Positions 15,651 to 24,691 are shown, counted from the first letter of the stretch. The stretch: 64,000 bases of DNA from an uncultured Lachnospiraceae bacterium (GCA_947593735.1 CANQDT010000008.1:1-64000); one strand, 5' to 3'. Numbers and translations are program-made. The notes: a model not told the origin generated them from the letters alone.

Positions 15651-15886
15651 AAGATGCAATTAAGAAACTCTCAGCAGAGCAGCTGAAATTCATATCCGAA
15701 GAATGTTCGATAAAACAGGATGAACTCTCATTCATGAGTGATGATGAGTTGTACGACAAGGTTTATATGGAACTGTGTGAAATAGAGGTTGACGCAATTC
15801 CTGACGACGAGGATGAGGAGGAAAGCGATCGTTGCAAAATGGCATCAGATATTGTTACTTTGCTAGGAAATGCTCTTGCAAGATGA
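15647..15886 (+). CDS. small acidic protein, possible immunity protein
   Basis: A 79-residue acidic protein (PDDEDEEESDRCK) whose ATG overlaps the stop of the toxin-tipped portal gene (ATGA). Toxin domains at the ends of phage and polymorphic toxins are commonly followed by such overlapping immunity genes, so protection of the lysogen against the C-terminal domain is a fair inference. No Imm family was recognised by sequence. Confidence 0.5.
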   Translation: MKDAIKKLSAEQLKFISEECSIKQDELSFMSDDELYDKVYMELCEIEVDAIPDDEDEEESDRCKMASDIVTLLGNALAR

Positions 15887-16197
15887 TTTCTCTAAAATTA
15901 TCGAGGAATAGCTTTGTGCAATCTGCCAGTCAGGTATCAAAAATCCCCGGGGGCAGTACAAAACGATTTCCGAGAAAATTGTGCATATCAGAGCAGAGAT
16001 GGACTACAATCATGGGGATGCTCGTCAGAGAGGGATATGTGGACGGCATTGGCATTAGGCGTTCCGTTGATGGCGAGGTTGCTATTCCCGTATCGTCTCC
16101 TCGTATAACCCTCAAGGGTCTCGAATATCTCAAAGAGAACTCGCTGATGCAGAAAGCGGCAGATGTCGCTAAAGGCATCGCAGAAATGATCCCATAG
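15883..16197 (+). CDS. YjcQ-family protein
   Basis: The last 70 residues (ISEQRWTTIMGMLVREGYV, then SPRITLKGLEYLKENSLMQK) match YjcQ, a small winged-helix-like family common in phages. The start at 15883 overlaps the previous stop (ATGA). The first 30 residues do not look like a YjcQ N-terminus, and another frame there reads DDFSKIIEE before a stop, so an upstream indel is possible. Confidence 0.6.
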   Translation: MISLKLSRNSFVQSASQVSKIPGGSTKRFPRKLCISEQRWTTIMGMLVREGYVDGIGIRRSVDGEVAIPVSSPRITLKGLEYLKENSLMQKAADVAKGIAEMIP

Positions 16198-16213
16198 CTA
16201 TATCGGTTTAAGC

Positions 16214-16248
16214 AAAGGCAGTTGTGCTTCGGCATGGCTGCCTTTTTT
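16214..16248 (+). terminator. rho-independent terminator
   Basis: AAAGGCAG (16214-16221) and CTGCCTTT (16238-16245) form a stem around a short loop, followed by a T-run to 16248. It separates the toxin/immunity unit from the MuF gene. Confidence 0.75.
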
Positions 16249-16271
16249 GATGCACGGAAGGAGGTCTGTTG

Positions 16272-17885
16272 ATGGATGAGGAAGTAATCAGAAGAATGAC
16301 AATCCGTAAGGTCGGCAGGAAGTTCTACGGTCACGATGTTCTGTACAGCAAGTACGTCCCGCAGATACCGGCATCGGCAGAGCGGGAATATGTTCGTATG
16401 GCAAACGAGTATATGCGGCTCCTCAAGGAAGAATTGGAGAAAAATCTTCCAACCCTCAAGGATGCCTACAAGAAGAACCGGGACGAACTGGCGGCTGAGA
16501 ACCGGAGAGCGGATGCTGACACCGATTTGATTCTGAAGGTCAACGAACTGTTTACGATGATGAAGTCGAACCTCATCAAAAAGACGGTCGGATTTGGCCT
16601 GCGCAGGAGGCTTGAGTCTCTTGCCAACCTCAACCGGAAACTGACGGTTAAAGAGTGGAAAAAGGCGATAAAGGCAACGCTCGGAATTGACATCAGAGAG
16701 GACTATTATCTCGGAGATTTCTACACAGATCAGTTAAATGAATGGGTAATTGAAAATACTGACCTTATTTCCAGCATCCCTGATGACTCTCTCGAAAAGG
16801 TGAAGGATATTGTATATAACGGCTATGTGAATGGCAGGACTACGACCAATATGGTCCGGGACATTCAGCGGGTGTATAGCATAAGCAAACGCCACGCCAT
16901 TCTGATAGCACGAGATCAGACTGCAAAATTGAACGGGCAAATCCAACGGTATCAGCAGATGGACGCAGGAATTGAGGAGTACATCTGGTGTACGACTGGG
17001 GATGAACGGGTAAGGGACAGCCACAGGGCATTGAACGGCAAGAAATTCCGGTGGGATACTCCGCCCACAAATTCGGACGGCAGAACCTGCCATCCCGGAG
17101 AAGATTACCAGTGCAGATGTATCGGCAGACCGGTATTTAATAAGACAACGTTAAATCTTCCCATTGAGGATAATTCACATAGAGTCCCGCAAAGTTACTC
17201 CAATATTGAAAGCCCCAAAATAAACAAAAGCGATTTCAAGGCAGGAAAGGGTGATTTTGAACTTAGTGAGGATGTAGAAGATTTACACGTTACTGACTCC
17301 GCGAGACAGAAGATTACCTCAATCACTAAAAAAATTAGGACTCCAAATGACTTTGAAAAATATTTGTCCGGAAAGGGGATACAGGTTGATACATCCTGCG
17401 TTGCCCTTAAGAAAAGATGGAATGATGAAATAGAAAATGTTAAGCGACAAATGGATTATATTATTGCAGCCATTGAGCAGTACGAGGAAATAGGAGGCTT
17501 ATCGAACCTCAAGGCAATCCATATATGGGAAACTGATTTGCCCGTACAGTGCCAGTACAGTTATAGAGCCGCCGAAGAGGGAATTGTTCCAGACGAGGGG
17601 CACATCTACATTAGTGATAGGGCGAATGGATTCCAAGTCATGCATGAGTTCGCTCACGCATACGCTGATTCGACAAAAAGAAAAGGTCAAGACTTGGTAG
17701 AATGGTCTGCCACCCTAAACAGAGAGGCGGGATTATCAAAAGAGACCACAGCATATTTTGGAGCCGACCAATCTGTCATCGAGGCAGAAAAGTTTGCGGA
17801 TGCAGTTGGTTCTGCGATCGCCTATGGGAATGGGAGAAACTTAGATTTTCTATCACGAGTAATAAATTATATTTTAGGAAGATAA
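16272..17885 (+). CDS. MuF-type head morphogenesis protein with HExxH metallopeptidase-like C-terminus
   Basis: The ATG at 16272 lies eight bases after GGAAGGAGGT. Residues about 150-295 are the SPP1 gp7/Mu gpF head morphogenesis domain (SKRHAILIARDQTAKLNG, then EEYIWCTTGDERVRDSH, then CHPGEDYQCRC), a minor capsid protein bound to the portal. Residues about 330-537 are an added domain with a zincin motif HEFAH (H458, E459, H462) and a possible third ligand in the following EAEKFADA helix. MuF proteins with C-terminal toxin or effector domains are an established phenomenon in Firmicutes prophages. This one would be a protease or hydrolase carried in the capsid. Target unknown. Confidence 0.8.
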   Translation: MDEEVIRRMTIRKVGRKFYGHDVLYSKYVPQIPASAEREYVRMANEYMRLLKEELEKNLPTLKDAYKKNRDELAAENRRADADTDLILKVNELFTMMKSNLIKKTVGFGLRRRLESLANLNRKLTVKEWKKAIKATLGIDIREDYYLGDFYTDQLNEWVIENTDLISSIPDDSLEKVKDIVYNGYVNGRTTTNMVRDIQRVYSISKRHAILIARDQTAKLNGQIQRYQQMDAGIEEYIWCTTGDERVRDSHRALNGKKFRWDTPPTNSDGRTCHPGEDYQCRCIGRPVFNKTTLNLPIEDNSHRVPQSYSNIESPKINKSDFKAGKGDFELSEDVEDLHVTDSARQKITSITKKIRTPNDFEKYLSGKGIQVDTSCVALKKRWNDEIENVKRQMDYIIAAIEQYEEIGGLSNLKAIHIWETDLPVQCQYSYRAAEEGIVPDEGHIYISDRANGFQVMHEFAHAYADSTKRKGQDLVEWSATLNREAGLSKETTAYFGADQSVIEAEKFADAVGSAIAYGNGRNLDFLSRVINYILGR

Positions 17886-17895
17886 GGAGGCATTT

Positions 17896-18114
17896 ATGGA
17901 CACAGCAATAAAAAATATATCCGACCTCATAAAGAGGCAGGCTGAGGCAGTCAGCGAGGCATCTGAGGTCCTCAGCATAGGGAACCTACCCGAACATGCT
18001 GCTTTTGCCATAGAGAAGTCGAGGATGAACAGCATCGACCAGATACAGACTCTCGTCGTGGAGTTGACTCGGCTCTATACCTCCGGGGATACCGGAGGTA
18101 AGGAAGATGAATAA
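17896..18114 (+). CDS. small helical phage protein
   Basis: A 72-residue helical protein (SDLIKRQAEAVSEASEVLS), ten bases after the MuF stop. Short proteins of this kind are common between MuF and protease/scaffold genes. It could also be the partner of the metallopeptidase-like domain upstream, but nothing in the sequence shows that. Confidence 0.55.
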   Translation: MDTAIKNISDLIKRQAEAVSEASEVLSIGNLPEHAAFAIEKSRMNSIDQIQTLVVELTRLYTSGDTGGKEDE

Positions 18115-18144
18115 GGAAGGATACAAAGACCCAACAGCAGAAAT

Positions 18145-18185
18145 CGCCATCTCTCATGTGAACCGTGAGCAGAATGGCGTTTTTT
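18145..18185 (+). terminator. rho-independent terminator
   Basis: CGCCAT (18145-18150) pairs with ATGGCG (18174-18179), the loop carries a second short stem, and the right arm runs into TTTTTT. It lies before the capsid protease/scaffold gene and may be partial. Confidence 0.6.
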
Positions 18186-18215
18186 ATTCCAACAATAAAA
18201 GGAGGAAAAGTGAAG

Positions 18216-19676
18216 ATGGACGCAAGAGACGCACCAAAACTGAGAAGGGTCAGACGCTTGGACAGCATCAGACTCGACAGGAATGATTCAACATATTTCA
18301 CGGATGAAGGGTATCTGGTAGACCACCCGATACTGACATCCTGCGGAATATTTGAATATACGAATCCAGATGGCAGTATTCGGAGGGAGTTGCGGCTGCC
18401 GGAGTATGTATTTGACGAGAAATCGCTCAAGACTTATCGGGGCAAACCAATCATCATTACCCACGAAGCAGGAGTCGTGGACAAAAACAATGTTGATAAG
18501 GAGCAGATAGGAACCATACTTTCAGACGGCTACCAAGACGGAGAAGATGTTCGTGCCGAAATCATTATACACGACACCGATGCGATGGACAAATGCGGTC
18601 TCAAGGAACTGTCCTTGGGGTACAATCTCGATCTGGTGGAAAAACCGGGTGTATGGAAAGGCGAGCCGTATGATGCAATCCAAACGAATATTGTCATAAA
18701 TCACCTCGCACTTGTTGTATCTGCGAGAGCAGGGGAACGGGCGAGACTCAACATTGATGGCTCTGATGAGCCTACACTTAAAGGAGGTAAATTAAAAATG
18801 GCAAAGACAACGACCATCGTCCATACGGACGGAAGTATGTCTCCGGAAGAATTGCAGAAAGCCATCGACGCGTATAAGGCTCGAAAGGCAGAGCGAACCG
18901 CAACATCCGGCGAGGCAGAAACTGCCAAAGATGTCGAGGAAACTCCTGCTCCTGTCACAGAGGAGAAACCGAAGGCTGACGGCGAAGGCGGGGAGGAGAC
19001 TCCTGCCGCCGAGGAAGGGAACAAGGATTCTGAGGAAACGGTAAGCACCGAAGAAACCGGTTCAACTCCAGCTGACATCGCAAATCTGGTAAAGGACCGC
19101 AGAGATCGTAGAGATGCAGAGGAGGACCCGAAAGACGCTGAGAGCGCAATGGGAGTCATCGCACAGCAGGATGAGGACATAGATATGCTGCTCGCTGCTA
19201 TCGAGAAACTCATTGCTGAGGAGGCGGCTGACTGCGGAGCGCGTGACGGTGACGGCTGCGAGGAAAATGCAGACAATAAGGATGGCGAATGTGGGGAGGA
19301 GAACAAGGATAGTTCTGACGACAAGGCTCAGTCTCTGAACGCAGACGCTGCCGATAGCATTTTCCGTCAGAGGCTTGCAATCTGTCGCATTGGAGACAAA
19401 CTCCACATGGACGGTCTCGAAAACATGAGCATTAAGCAGGGCAAGAAGGCAATCATCGCTAAGGTTCTGCCTAATATGCGTATGGACGGTAAGTCCGATG
19501 CCTACATTGATGCGATGTTTGACCTCGCCGTTGGAGAGGCGAACAAGCATAAAGACGTTGCGTACCAGAAACAGCAGATGACCGCACAGGCTCCCAAGAG
19601 AAGAGCCGACTCCAACGAGTCAATGGCTGCATCCGCAAGAAAAAGAATGATGGAAAGAGAAGGAGGTAATCAGTAA
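18216..19676 (+). CDS. DUF2213 capsid maturation protease with scaffold tail
   Basis: Residues 1-200 match DUF2213, the phage prohead protease type (GYLVDHPILTSCGIFEY, RGKPIIITHEAGVV, LKELSLGYNLDLVEKPG, NHLALVVSARAG). The His/Ser arrangement (ITHE, ELSLGY) is the usual active region. From about residue 205 comes an acidic, low-complexity scaffold-like region, then a helical C-terminus, as in protease-scaffold fusions. The start at ATG 18216 follows AAAGGAGGAAAAG; an ATG at 18165 would lie inside the terminator. The stop overlaps the next start by one base. Confidence 0.85.
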   Translation: MDARDAPKLRRVRRLDSIRLDRNDSTYFTDEGYLVDHPILTSCGIFEYTNPDGSIRRELRLPEYVFDEKSLKTYRGKPIIITHEAGVVDKNNVDKEQIGTILSDGYQDGEDVRAEIIIHDTDAMDKCGLKELSLGYNLDLVEKPGVWKGEPYDAIQTNIVINHLALVVSARAGERARLNIDGSDEPTLKGGKLKMAKTTTIVHTDGSMSPEELQKAIDAYKARKAERTATSGEAETAKDVEETPAPVTEEKPKADGEGGEETPAAEEGNKDSEETVSTEETGSTPADIANLVKDRRDRRDAEEDPKDAESAMGVIAQQDEDIDMLLAAIEKLIAEEAADCGARDGDGCEENADNKDGECGEENKDSSDDKAQSLNADAADSIFRQRLAICRIGDKLHMDGLENMSIKQGKKAIIAKVLPNMRMDGKSDAYIDAMFDLAVGEANKHKDVAYQKQQMTAQAPKRRADSNESMAASARKRMMEREGGNQ

Positions 19677-20206
19677 TGGCAGCACAGACTAATTACAGTT
19701 ACAGCACCCCTTTGGGTGTACCCGGTGGAATCTATGATATTCACGACAACTACATTTTCACGAGACAGAACGAGGAGGAAGATGGCGTTCTTGGCTACGG
19801 AGTAGTTGTTGTTCCCGGTGAAAAGAATGGCAAAGGCTCCAAACTTCCTACGGCTGAGACCGTGAGAGAGGATTGTGAGGGCGTTGTCGTTTATCTTCCT
19901 AACACGGAACAGGATATGAATGGCAAAGTAACCATCCGTAAGGGCAGGTCCCTCAGCGTTATGAGAAGGGGTTCTGTATGGGTAAAAATCACCCCGGATT
20001 GCAAGCCGGAATACGGAAAGAAATGCTATGTAATTGTCGATCCCAAATCTGTTACTGATAACGAAGATGGAAAAATCGACTACCGGGGTTATGTCACAAG
20101 TAAAGAAACGGCAGAAAATGGAGGGACCGACCCGGTGTATACCGGTGCTTTCTTCACTGGCGTATGCGACATGGAAAACGGCATTGCCGTAATGGATATT
20201 CAGTAA
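19676..20206 (+). CDS. capsid decoration/cement protein
   Basis: A 176-residue beta-rich protein (GGIYDIHDNYIFTRQN, SVWVKITPDCKPEYG, GAFFTGVCDMENGIAV). It has the layout of the structural cement proteins encoded just before DUF2184 capsids. Start ATG 19676 overlaps the protease stop by one base, after AAGGAGGTAATCAGTA. Confidence 0.75.
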   Translation: MAAQTNYSYSTPLGVPGGIYDIHDNYIFTRQNEEEDGVLGYGVVVVPGEKNGKGSKLPTAETVREDCEGVVVYLPNTEQDMNGKVTIRKGRSLSVMRRGSVWVKITPDCKPEYGKKCYVIVDPKSVTDNEDGKIDYRGYVTSKETAENGGTDPVYTGAFFTGVCDMENGIAVMDIQ

Positions 20207-20219
20207 GGAGGAAAAGAGA

Positions 20220-21284
20220 ATGAGTAAGAATTACAATCCCGAAAAACCGTCTGAAGGTTACGATGTTGCCGATTTTGCGGCGTTAAAGGCATCCAATCTG
20301 ATGCCGGCACTCAAGGAGGACAGGCTCTGCCGTTTCGACAGTACGGAAGATGCGTCCATTTTCTTCGCAAGAGAATTGGACTACATCAAGAGCAAGTCCT
20401 ACGACAAGATTTATCCGGAGTTCACGGCTCTGAACAAGTTCCCGATTACCCACGAGGTTCCGGAGGGAGCAGAGTCCATGACCTACTACTCCTACGAAAA
20501 GACCGGTATGGCTGCTATCATCAGCAACTACTCCACCGATCTGCCCCGTGCGGATGTAAAGGGTAAGCCGTCTACGGCTTTCGTGAAATCCCTCGGTGCG
20601 TCCTACGGCTACTCTGTGCAGGACATGAGGGCGAGCCGCATGGCAGGAAAGTCTCTTGACACCAGACGTGCAGAGGCTGCCCGTTATGCCATCGACCACA
20701 CGACCAATGTTATCGCTTTCGCAGGAGACAAGGACAACAATCTTGTTGGCGTCCTGTCCACCGATAACAACATTCCGCTGTACACCCTCAGCGAGGTTGA
20801 GGACGAGAACGGCGAAAAGCACACGGACTTCAAGCACAAAACGGCGGCTCAGATTCTCGACGACATCAACGGTATGTTCTCGTACCAGTCCAAGATTACC
20901 AAAAGCGTTGAGAAAGCCGACACGCTTATGCTGCCGGACAGTGTCTATATCGACATCTCCACCCGGCAGATTCCGAATACCGGATACACGGTCCTGCGTT
21001 TCCTCAAGGAGAACGCACCGTACCTCAAGGACATCGTGTCTGCTCCGGAGTTGGAGTCCGACGCTCTGGATACCAACCCGTACGCCAAAGGCGACAAGGA
21101 TGGCAAGGGCGTTATGTTCCTGTTCACGAACTCTGCTGAGAAGTTCAGCCTCGAAATTCCGATGGCGTACTATCAGTATCCGTTGCAGAACCGAAACCTT
21201 GAGGTCATCGTTCCTTGCGAGGAGCGTGTTGCAGGCGTAATCATCTACTACCCGCTGTCCGCACTTATTGCGGTTGGTGTGTAA
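20220..21284 (+). CDS. DUF2184-family major capsid protein
   Basis: A 354-residue protein with the DUF2184 major capsid pattern: SILFAREL-like start (ASIFFARELDYIKSKSYD), LNKFPITHEVPEGAESMTYY, then YGYSVQDMRASR and ARYAIDHTTNVIAFAG. It forms the icosahedral shell with an HK97-type fold. It lies in the canonical order protease, decoration, capsid, neck proteins. Codon use is biased toward a few abundant codons, as usual for a highly expressed gene. Confidence 0.9.
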   Translation: MSKNYNPEKPSEGYDVADFAALKASNLMPALKEDRLCRFDSTEDASIFFARELDYIKSKSYDKIYPEFTALNKFPITHEVPEGAESMTYYSYEKTGMAAIISNYSTDLPRADVKGKPSTAFVKSLGASYGYSVQDMRASRMAGKSLDTRRAEAARYAIDHTTNVIAFAGDKDNNLVGVLSTDNNIPLYTLSEVEDENGEKHTDFKHKTAAQILDDINGMFSYQSKITKSVEKADTLMLPDSVYIDISTRQIPNTGYTVLRFLKENAPYLKDIVSAPELESDALDTNPYAKGDKDGKGVMFLFTNSAEKFSLEIPMAYYQYPLQNRNLEVIVPCEERVAGVIIYYPLSALIAVGV

Positions 21285-21303
21285 GCTTAAAGGAGGAAAA
21301 TAT

Positions 21304-21702
21304 ATGGCTGTGAAGATGACAAATACCTCTGAGAAGGTAATTGGAATTGGCGATGTGACGGTACTTCCGGGGGAAACCGCGGAGGTGCCGTCTGCCTTTG
21401 AGACGAGTTCGATCTTGGAGGTGTACAAGAACATGGGTTTCATTACCCTGTCCGGAAAACCAAAGGCACAGGCTGAGGCTGACCGGAAGGCTGCTGAACA
21501 GGCAAAAGCTGAGGCTGCGGCAAAAGCCGAGGCAGACGCAAAGGCACAGGCTGAGGCTGACCGGAAGGCTAAGTTGGCATCCCTCAAGGATGCTACCGAT
21601 GAGGATGTAGCCGCCCTTGCAAGAGAACTCGGCATCAACCAGGCAGAGTGCAAGGACCTCGCCGATGTACGCAAGAAGGTAAAGGCTGCTCTCAGCAAAT
21701 AA
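21304..21702 (+). CDS. capsid-associated protein with Ala/Lys coiled coil
   Basis: The ATG at 21304 is preceded by AAAGGAGGAAAATAT. Residues 1-50 form a small beta domain (VIGIGDVTVLPGETAEVPSA). Residues 55-95 are a repetitive Ala/Glu/Lys helix (QAEADRKAAEQAKAEA twice). The C-terminus (DVAALARELGINQAECKDLA) resembles a small SAP/HeH helical unit. Position between capsid and DUF4054 suggests a head or neck accessory protein. Confidence 0.6.
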   Translation: MAVKMTNTSEKVIGIGDVTVLPGETAEVPSAFETSSILEVYKNMGFITLSGKPKAQAEADRKAAEQAKAEAAAKAEADAKAQAEADRKAKLASLKDATDEDVAALARELGINQAECKDLADVRKKVKAALSK

Positions 21703-21721
21703 TCTGAGGAGGTGGCTGCGA

Positions 21722-22138
21722 ATGGATGCACTTGAAATATTCCGGATAGTCGCTGGGGAGTTTAGCGACATACCGGACGAGGATGTGGTTGACGAGGAAA
21801 CCGGAAAGGTAACTCAGTACGGAGTCAAGACATTTCTGGCATTGTACGCAGACCAAATCTCCGAAAGGCGGTTTGGTTCCTCATACCAGAAGGCGCTTGC
21901 TTATCTGACAGCGCACAAATTGAAGATGAACGGCTATGGGGACACCGGAACCGGAACTATCGCAGACTCGTTAAGGGTTGGTTCATACTCAGAGGGCGAG
22001 ACCTCAATCAGTTATACGACCGGACAGCAAACGAATCTCCAAGTCGATGCGGAATATGCACTGACCGTATATGGCTTGGAGTTTCTCACGCTCCGAAGAA
22101 ATGCAATCATTCCGATTGTGTCAGCAGGAGAGGCTTGA
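21722..22138 (+). CDS. DUF4054 head-tail adaptor
   Basis: A 138-residue protein with the DUF4054 pattern (FLALYADQISERRFGSSYQK, then ALAYLTAHKL), an adaptor that closes the portal after packaging. It directly follows the capsid genes in phages with DUF2184 capsids. Start ATG 21722 after GAGGTGGCTGCGA. The stop overlaps the next ATG (TGATG). Confidence 0.85.
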   Translation: MDALEIFRIVAGEFSDIPDEDVVDEETGKVTQYGVKTFLALYADQISERRFGSSYQKALAYLTAHKLKMNGYGDTGTGTIADSLRVGSYSEGETSISYTTGQQTNLQVDAEYALTVYGLEFLTLRRNAIIPIVSAGEA

Positions 22139-22605
22139 TGGGAGTAAGGATCAAGGACAGGATTACACTGGACGGCGTTAAGTTCCAAAAGATGCTCAAG
22201 GAATTGGCTGAAAAGGAAGTCCGTGTCGGTTTCCAACATGGCAAAGCTGTGGAGGATGACGGCACGGACATCTGCGACATAGCAGCATGGAATGAACTCG
22301 GAACCGTGCATATTCCGGCCCGTCCGTTTTTACGGCAGAGTGTGGACGACAACCTGTCAAAAATCAATAGTTTCTTGCAGGAGAAAAAGAAAGACCTCGT
22401 GCATGGGGCAAGCGCTGAACAGGTTCTCAAGGAGATAGGGATTTTTCAGAAGGACCTAATCCAAGAGAAGATTACCGATGGAAGCTTTGCGCCGAACGCA
22501 CCATCGACTGTCAAGAAAAAAGGATCATCTAAACCGCTGATAGATACTGGACGGATGAGGCAATCGGTCAACTATGAAATCAAAGCGAAGGGAAGTGGCG
22601 ACTGA
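22138..22605 (+). CDS. neck/virion morphogenesis protein (HK97 gp10/Mu gpG-like)
   Basis: A 155-residue protein with the pattern KEVRVGFQHGKA, DIAAWNELGTVHIPARPFLRQ and a C-terminal PLIDTGRMRQSVNYEI, typical of tail-completion/virion morphogenesis proteins that link neck and tail. It is coupled to its neighbours at both ends by one-base overlaps. Start ATG 22138 overlaps the DUF4054 stop. Confidence 0.75.
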   Translation: MGVRIKDRITLDGVKFQKMLKELAEKEVRVGFQHGKAVEDDGTDICDIAAWNELGTVHIPARPFLRQSVDDNLSKINSFLQEKKKDLVHGASAEQVLKEIGIFQKDLIQEKITDGSFAPNAPSTVKKKGSSKPLIDTGRMRQSVNYEIKAKGSGD

Positions 22606-22970
22606 TGAATTTTCTCAAAAGACCATACACGCTGAGGCGTTATTTTAAACCTCAGATTGTAAAAGGGTACTCATCTATACCTTACGAAGATATAACGCTC
22701 CTTATGGACATACAGACATTAGAGGACAATGTAGAAACCACTCCTGACGGGCGAGAATCAGTACAGCGACTGAAAGTCTTTTGCGATTCAGAGATACTTG
22801 TGGAGGATGAGAATAATCAACAGAAAGCAGATCGTGTTTGGTTCCAAGGGAAGTGGTTCGAGTGCCAGTCGAGCAGGCTGAGCGAGAATACACCGCTCCG
22901 ACATTGGACAGCAACATTCGTTCAGTGCCTGGATGCTGAGGGCGGTCCAGACGAGGAGGAAAATGGATGA
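22605..22970 (+). CDS. head-tail stopper-like protein
   Basis: A 121-residue beta-rich protein (ITLLMDIQTLEDNVETTPDG, RVWFQGKWFECQSSRLSEN). The position between the gpG-like protein and the tail terminator, and its size, are those of the stopper that seals the neck. Family not recognised with certainty. The start overlaps the previous stop, and the stop overlaps the next start by four bases. Confidence 0.6.
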   Translation: MNFLKRPYTLRRYFKPQIVKGYSSIPYEDITLLMDIQTLEDNVETTPDGRESVQRLKVFCDSEILVEDENNQQKADRVWFQGKWFECQSSRLSENTPLRHWTATFVQCLDAEGGPDEEENG

Positions 22971-23536
22971 ATTTGGAGGACGTGAGGTCGGTTATCTACG
23001 ATGTGACGGATGAATTTTTCCGTGGTGCTACGGTCATATTTGCGGAGCAGGTCAACACCAAACCTGAGTTACCCTATATTACTATCAAGACCGGAGCTGT
23101 CAGAAGAACCCAGTTCCCAATCGTAGATGGCAACGGGAACAGGTATTATCCATGCAGCACTATCATGGAAATAAACCTGTACACGAGAGGAAAGCCGGTT
23201 ACGGTGGCTCCGAAAGTGACTGGAAATTATGCCAACACAGCAGTGAGCGATTTGACAGACTACTTCGATTTCCTCGATTCGGATGTTGTGGTAGACCAGC
23301 TTGCAGCCTACGGCATAGATATATCCCTTGAACCGCCAGTGAGGGATTTGACTGATTTGCAGAATGATAGCAAGTACCGTTACAGAGCAATGGCAGAGGC
23401 TACGGTTTCCTACGCACAGGAGGCAGACGGTCCATATGGAATCGGTGGCATGAATGCTCCAAACTCATCAGGTGGTGGAACATCGGATATGGCAAACGCT
23501 GAGACAGACACCATTGAGGAAGTAGAAATAACATAA
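22967..23536 (+). CDS. tail terminator/neck protein
   Basis: A 189-residue protein with a strand-helix pattern (VRSVIYDVTDEFFRGATVIF, PYITIKTGAVRRTQFPI, DYFDFLDSDVVVDQLAAYGI) known from neck terminator proteins of contractile-tailed phages, which cap the tail tube. It precedes the sheath gene, as expected. The acidic Gly/Ser-rich tail is probably disordered. Confidence 0.65.
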   Translation: MNLEDVRSVIYDVTDEFFRGATVIFAEQVNTKPELPYITIKTGAVRRTQFPIVDGNGNRYYPCSTIMEINLYTRGKPVTVAPKVTGNYANTAVSDLTDYFDFLDSDVVVDQLAAYGIDISLEPPVRDLTDLQNDSKYRYRAMAEATVSYAQEADGPYGIGGMNAPNSSGGGTSDMANAETDTIEEVEIT

Positions 23537-23562
23537 ATAACTTATTAAGGAGGAAAAGAAGA

Positions 23563-24672
23563 ATGAGAAATAATCCATTAGATGATATCGTCAAGTGCGA
23601 TATTGAGATTTCGAGTCCTGGGTCGAGTGATGCCACATTCAACACGATCCTCTTGGTAGTTCCCGGACCGGTTTCTGAGGGAACGCAGGAGATTACAGGA
23701 ACCACGGCAATCAGTAAGGCAGATGAACTGCTTGATTATGGCTTTACTACGGACAGCGATGCATATATTGCAGCCACGGTTGCGTTTTCGCAGAGCCCTG
23801 CACCGAGTGAACTGTATTTTGTTGTGCGGCAACCCGTCGAGGGCGAGGAGCCGGAAGTAACGACGTATGAGGACATCAAAACCACGCTTGCAAGGGCGAA
23901 TGATGAAGTGTCCTTCTACGGCATCCATCTTACGAGTTTCAGGGACAAGAAAGATATCGCGGATGCAATCTCGTGGACGGAGGCAAATGAGAAGATTTTT
24001 GGTTTTGAATATAACAACATTGATGACTGCCCTGTCAGCAATTTTTCTTTTTACCGTTCATTCGGGGAGTTTGCAGGACTTGCGGACGGGTACAGCGCAG
24101 AGGAACAGCCGGTCGAGAACGGCTTTGCGGCGCTGGCTGAGATGGCGAAGTGTTTCGGGTATGACCCTGGAACCGAGACGTGGAATCTGAAAGAAAACGC
24201 TACAATCGTTCCATCCAAATTATCCGCTGCACAGAAGAAAGAATTGGCGGATAAGAATATTAACTGTTTTTTAAGATATGCAGGAACGAACTGCTTTATC
24301 GGAGGCATGATGCTTTCAGGAGAATGGATTGATGTTATCCGATTCCGCGACTGGCTCAAGAACGAGTTGCAAATCAGGGTATTCAATGCACTCAAGGCCA
24401 ATCGCAAGGTTCCGTTCACGGATGCTGGAATTAGACTAATCGAGGGTACTATGGATGCAACACTTAAATACGGGCAGGACATTGGTGGTATTGTTCCGAC
24501 TGAGTACGATGCGGACAATAATCCAATCTATGGCTATACTGTGACTGTTCCGAGAGCATCTGACTTTACCGAGGCAGAAAGAAAGGCAAGGAAGCTTACA
24601 GGGTGCAAATGGTCCGCTCGACTTGAAGGAGCTATCCATGCAGTAGATATCGGTGGCAACCTTACATTCTAA
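23563..24672 (+). CDS. DUF3383 contractile tail sheath protein
   Basis: A 369-residue protein of the DUF3383 type: early GSSDATFNTILLVVPG, a Rossmann-like middle, and the C-terminus YGYTVTVPRASDFTEAERKA plus GCKWSARLEGAIHAVDIGG. The sheath contracts to drive the tube through the envelope, so the phage was a myovirus. It starts at ATG 23563 after AAGGAGGAAAAGAAGA and precedes the tube gene. Confidence 0.9.
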   Translation: MRNNPLDDIVKCDIEISSPGSSDATFNTILLVVPGPVSEGTQEITGTTAISKADELLDYGFTTDSDAYIAATVAFSQSPAPSELYFVVRQPVEGEEPEVTTYEDIKTTLARANDEVSFYGIHLTSFRDKKDIADAISWTEANEKIFGFEYNNIDDCPVSNFSFYRSFGEFAGLADGYSAEEQPVENGFAALAEMAKCFGYDPGTETWNLKENATIVPSKLSAAQKKELADKNINCFLRYAGTNCFIGGMMLSGEWIDVIRFRDWLKNELQIRVFNALKANRKVPFTDAGIRLIEGTMDATLKYGQDIGGIVPTEYDADNNPIYGYTVTVPRASDFTEAERKARKLTGCKWSARLEGAIHAVDIGGNLTF

Positions 24673-24691
24673 GGAAGGAGGATAAAGGACT

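Noticed and set aside
20283-21731. 482-codon open frame on the minus strand across the capsid and following genes
   Set aside because: It is antisense to the DUF2184 capsid and the Ala/Lys-rich gene, has no ribosome site, and its product is low-complexity Ser/Arg/Val-rich. It results from the strong codon bias of the capsid gene.
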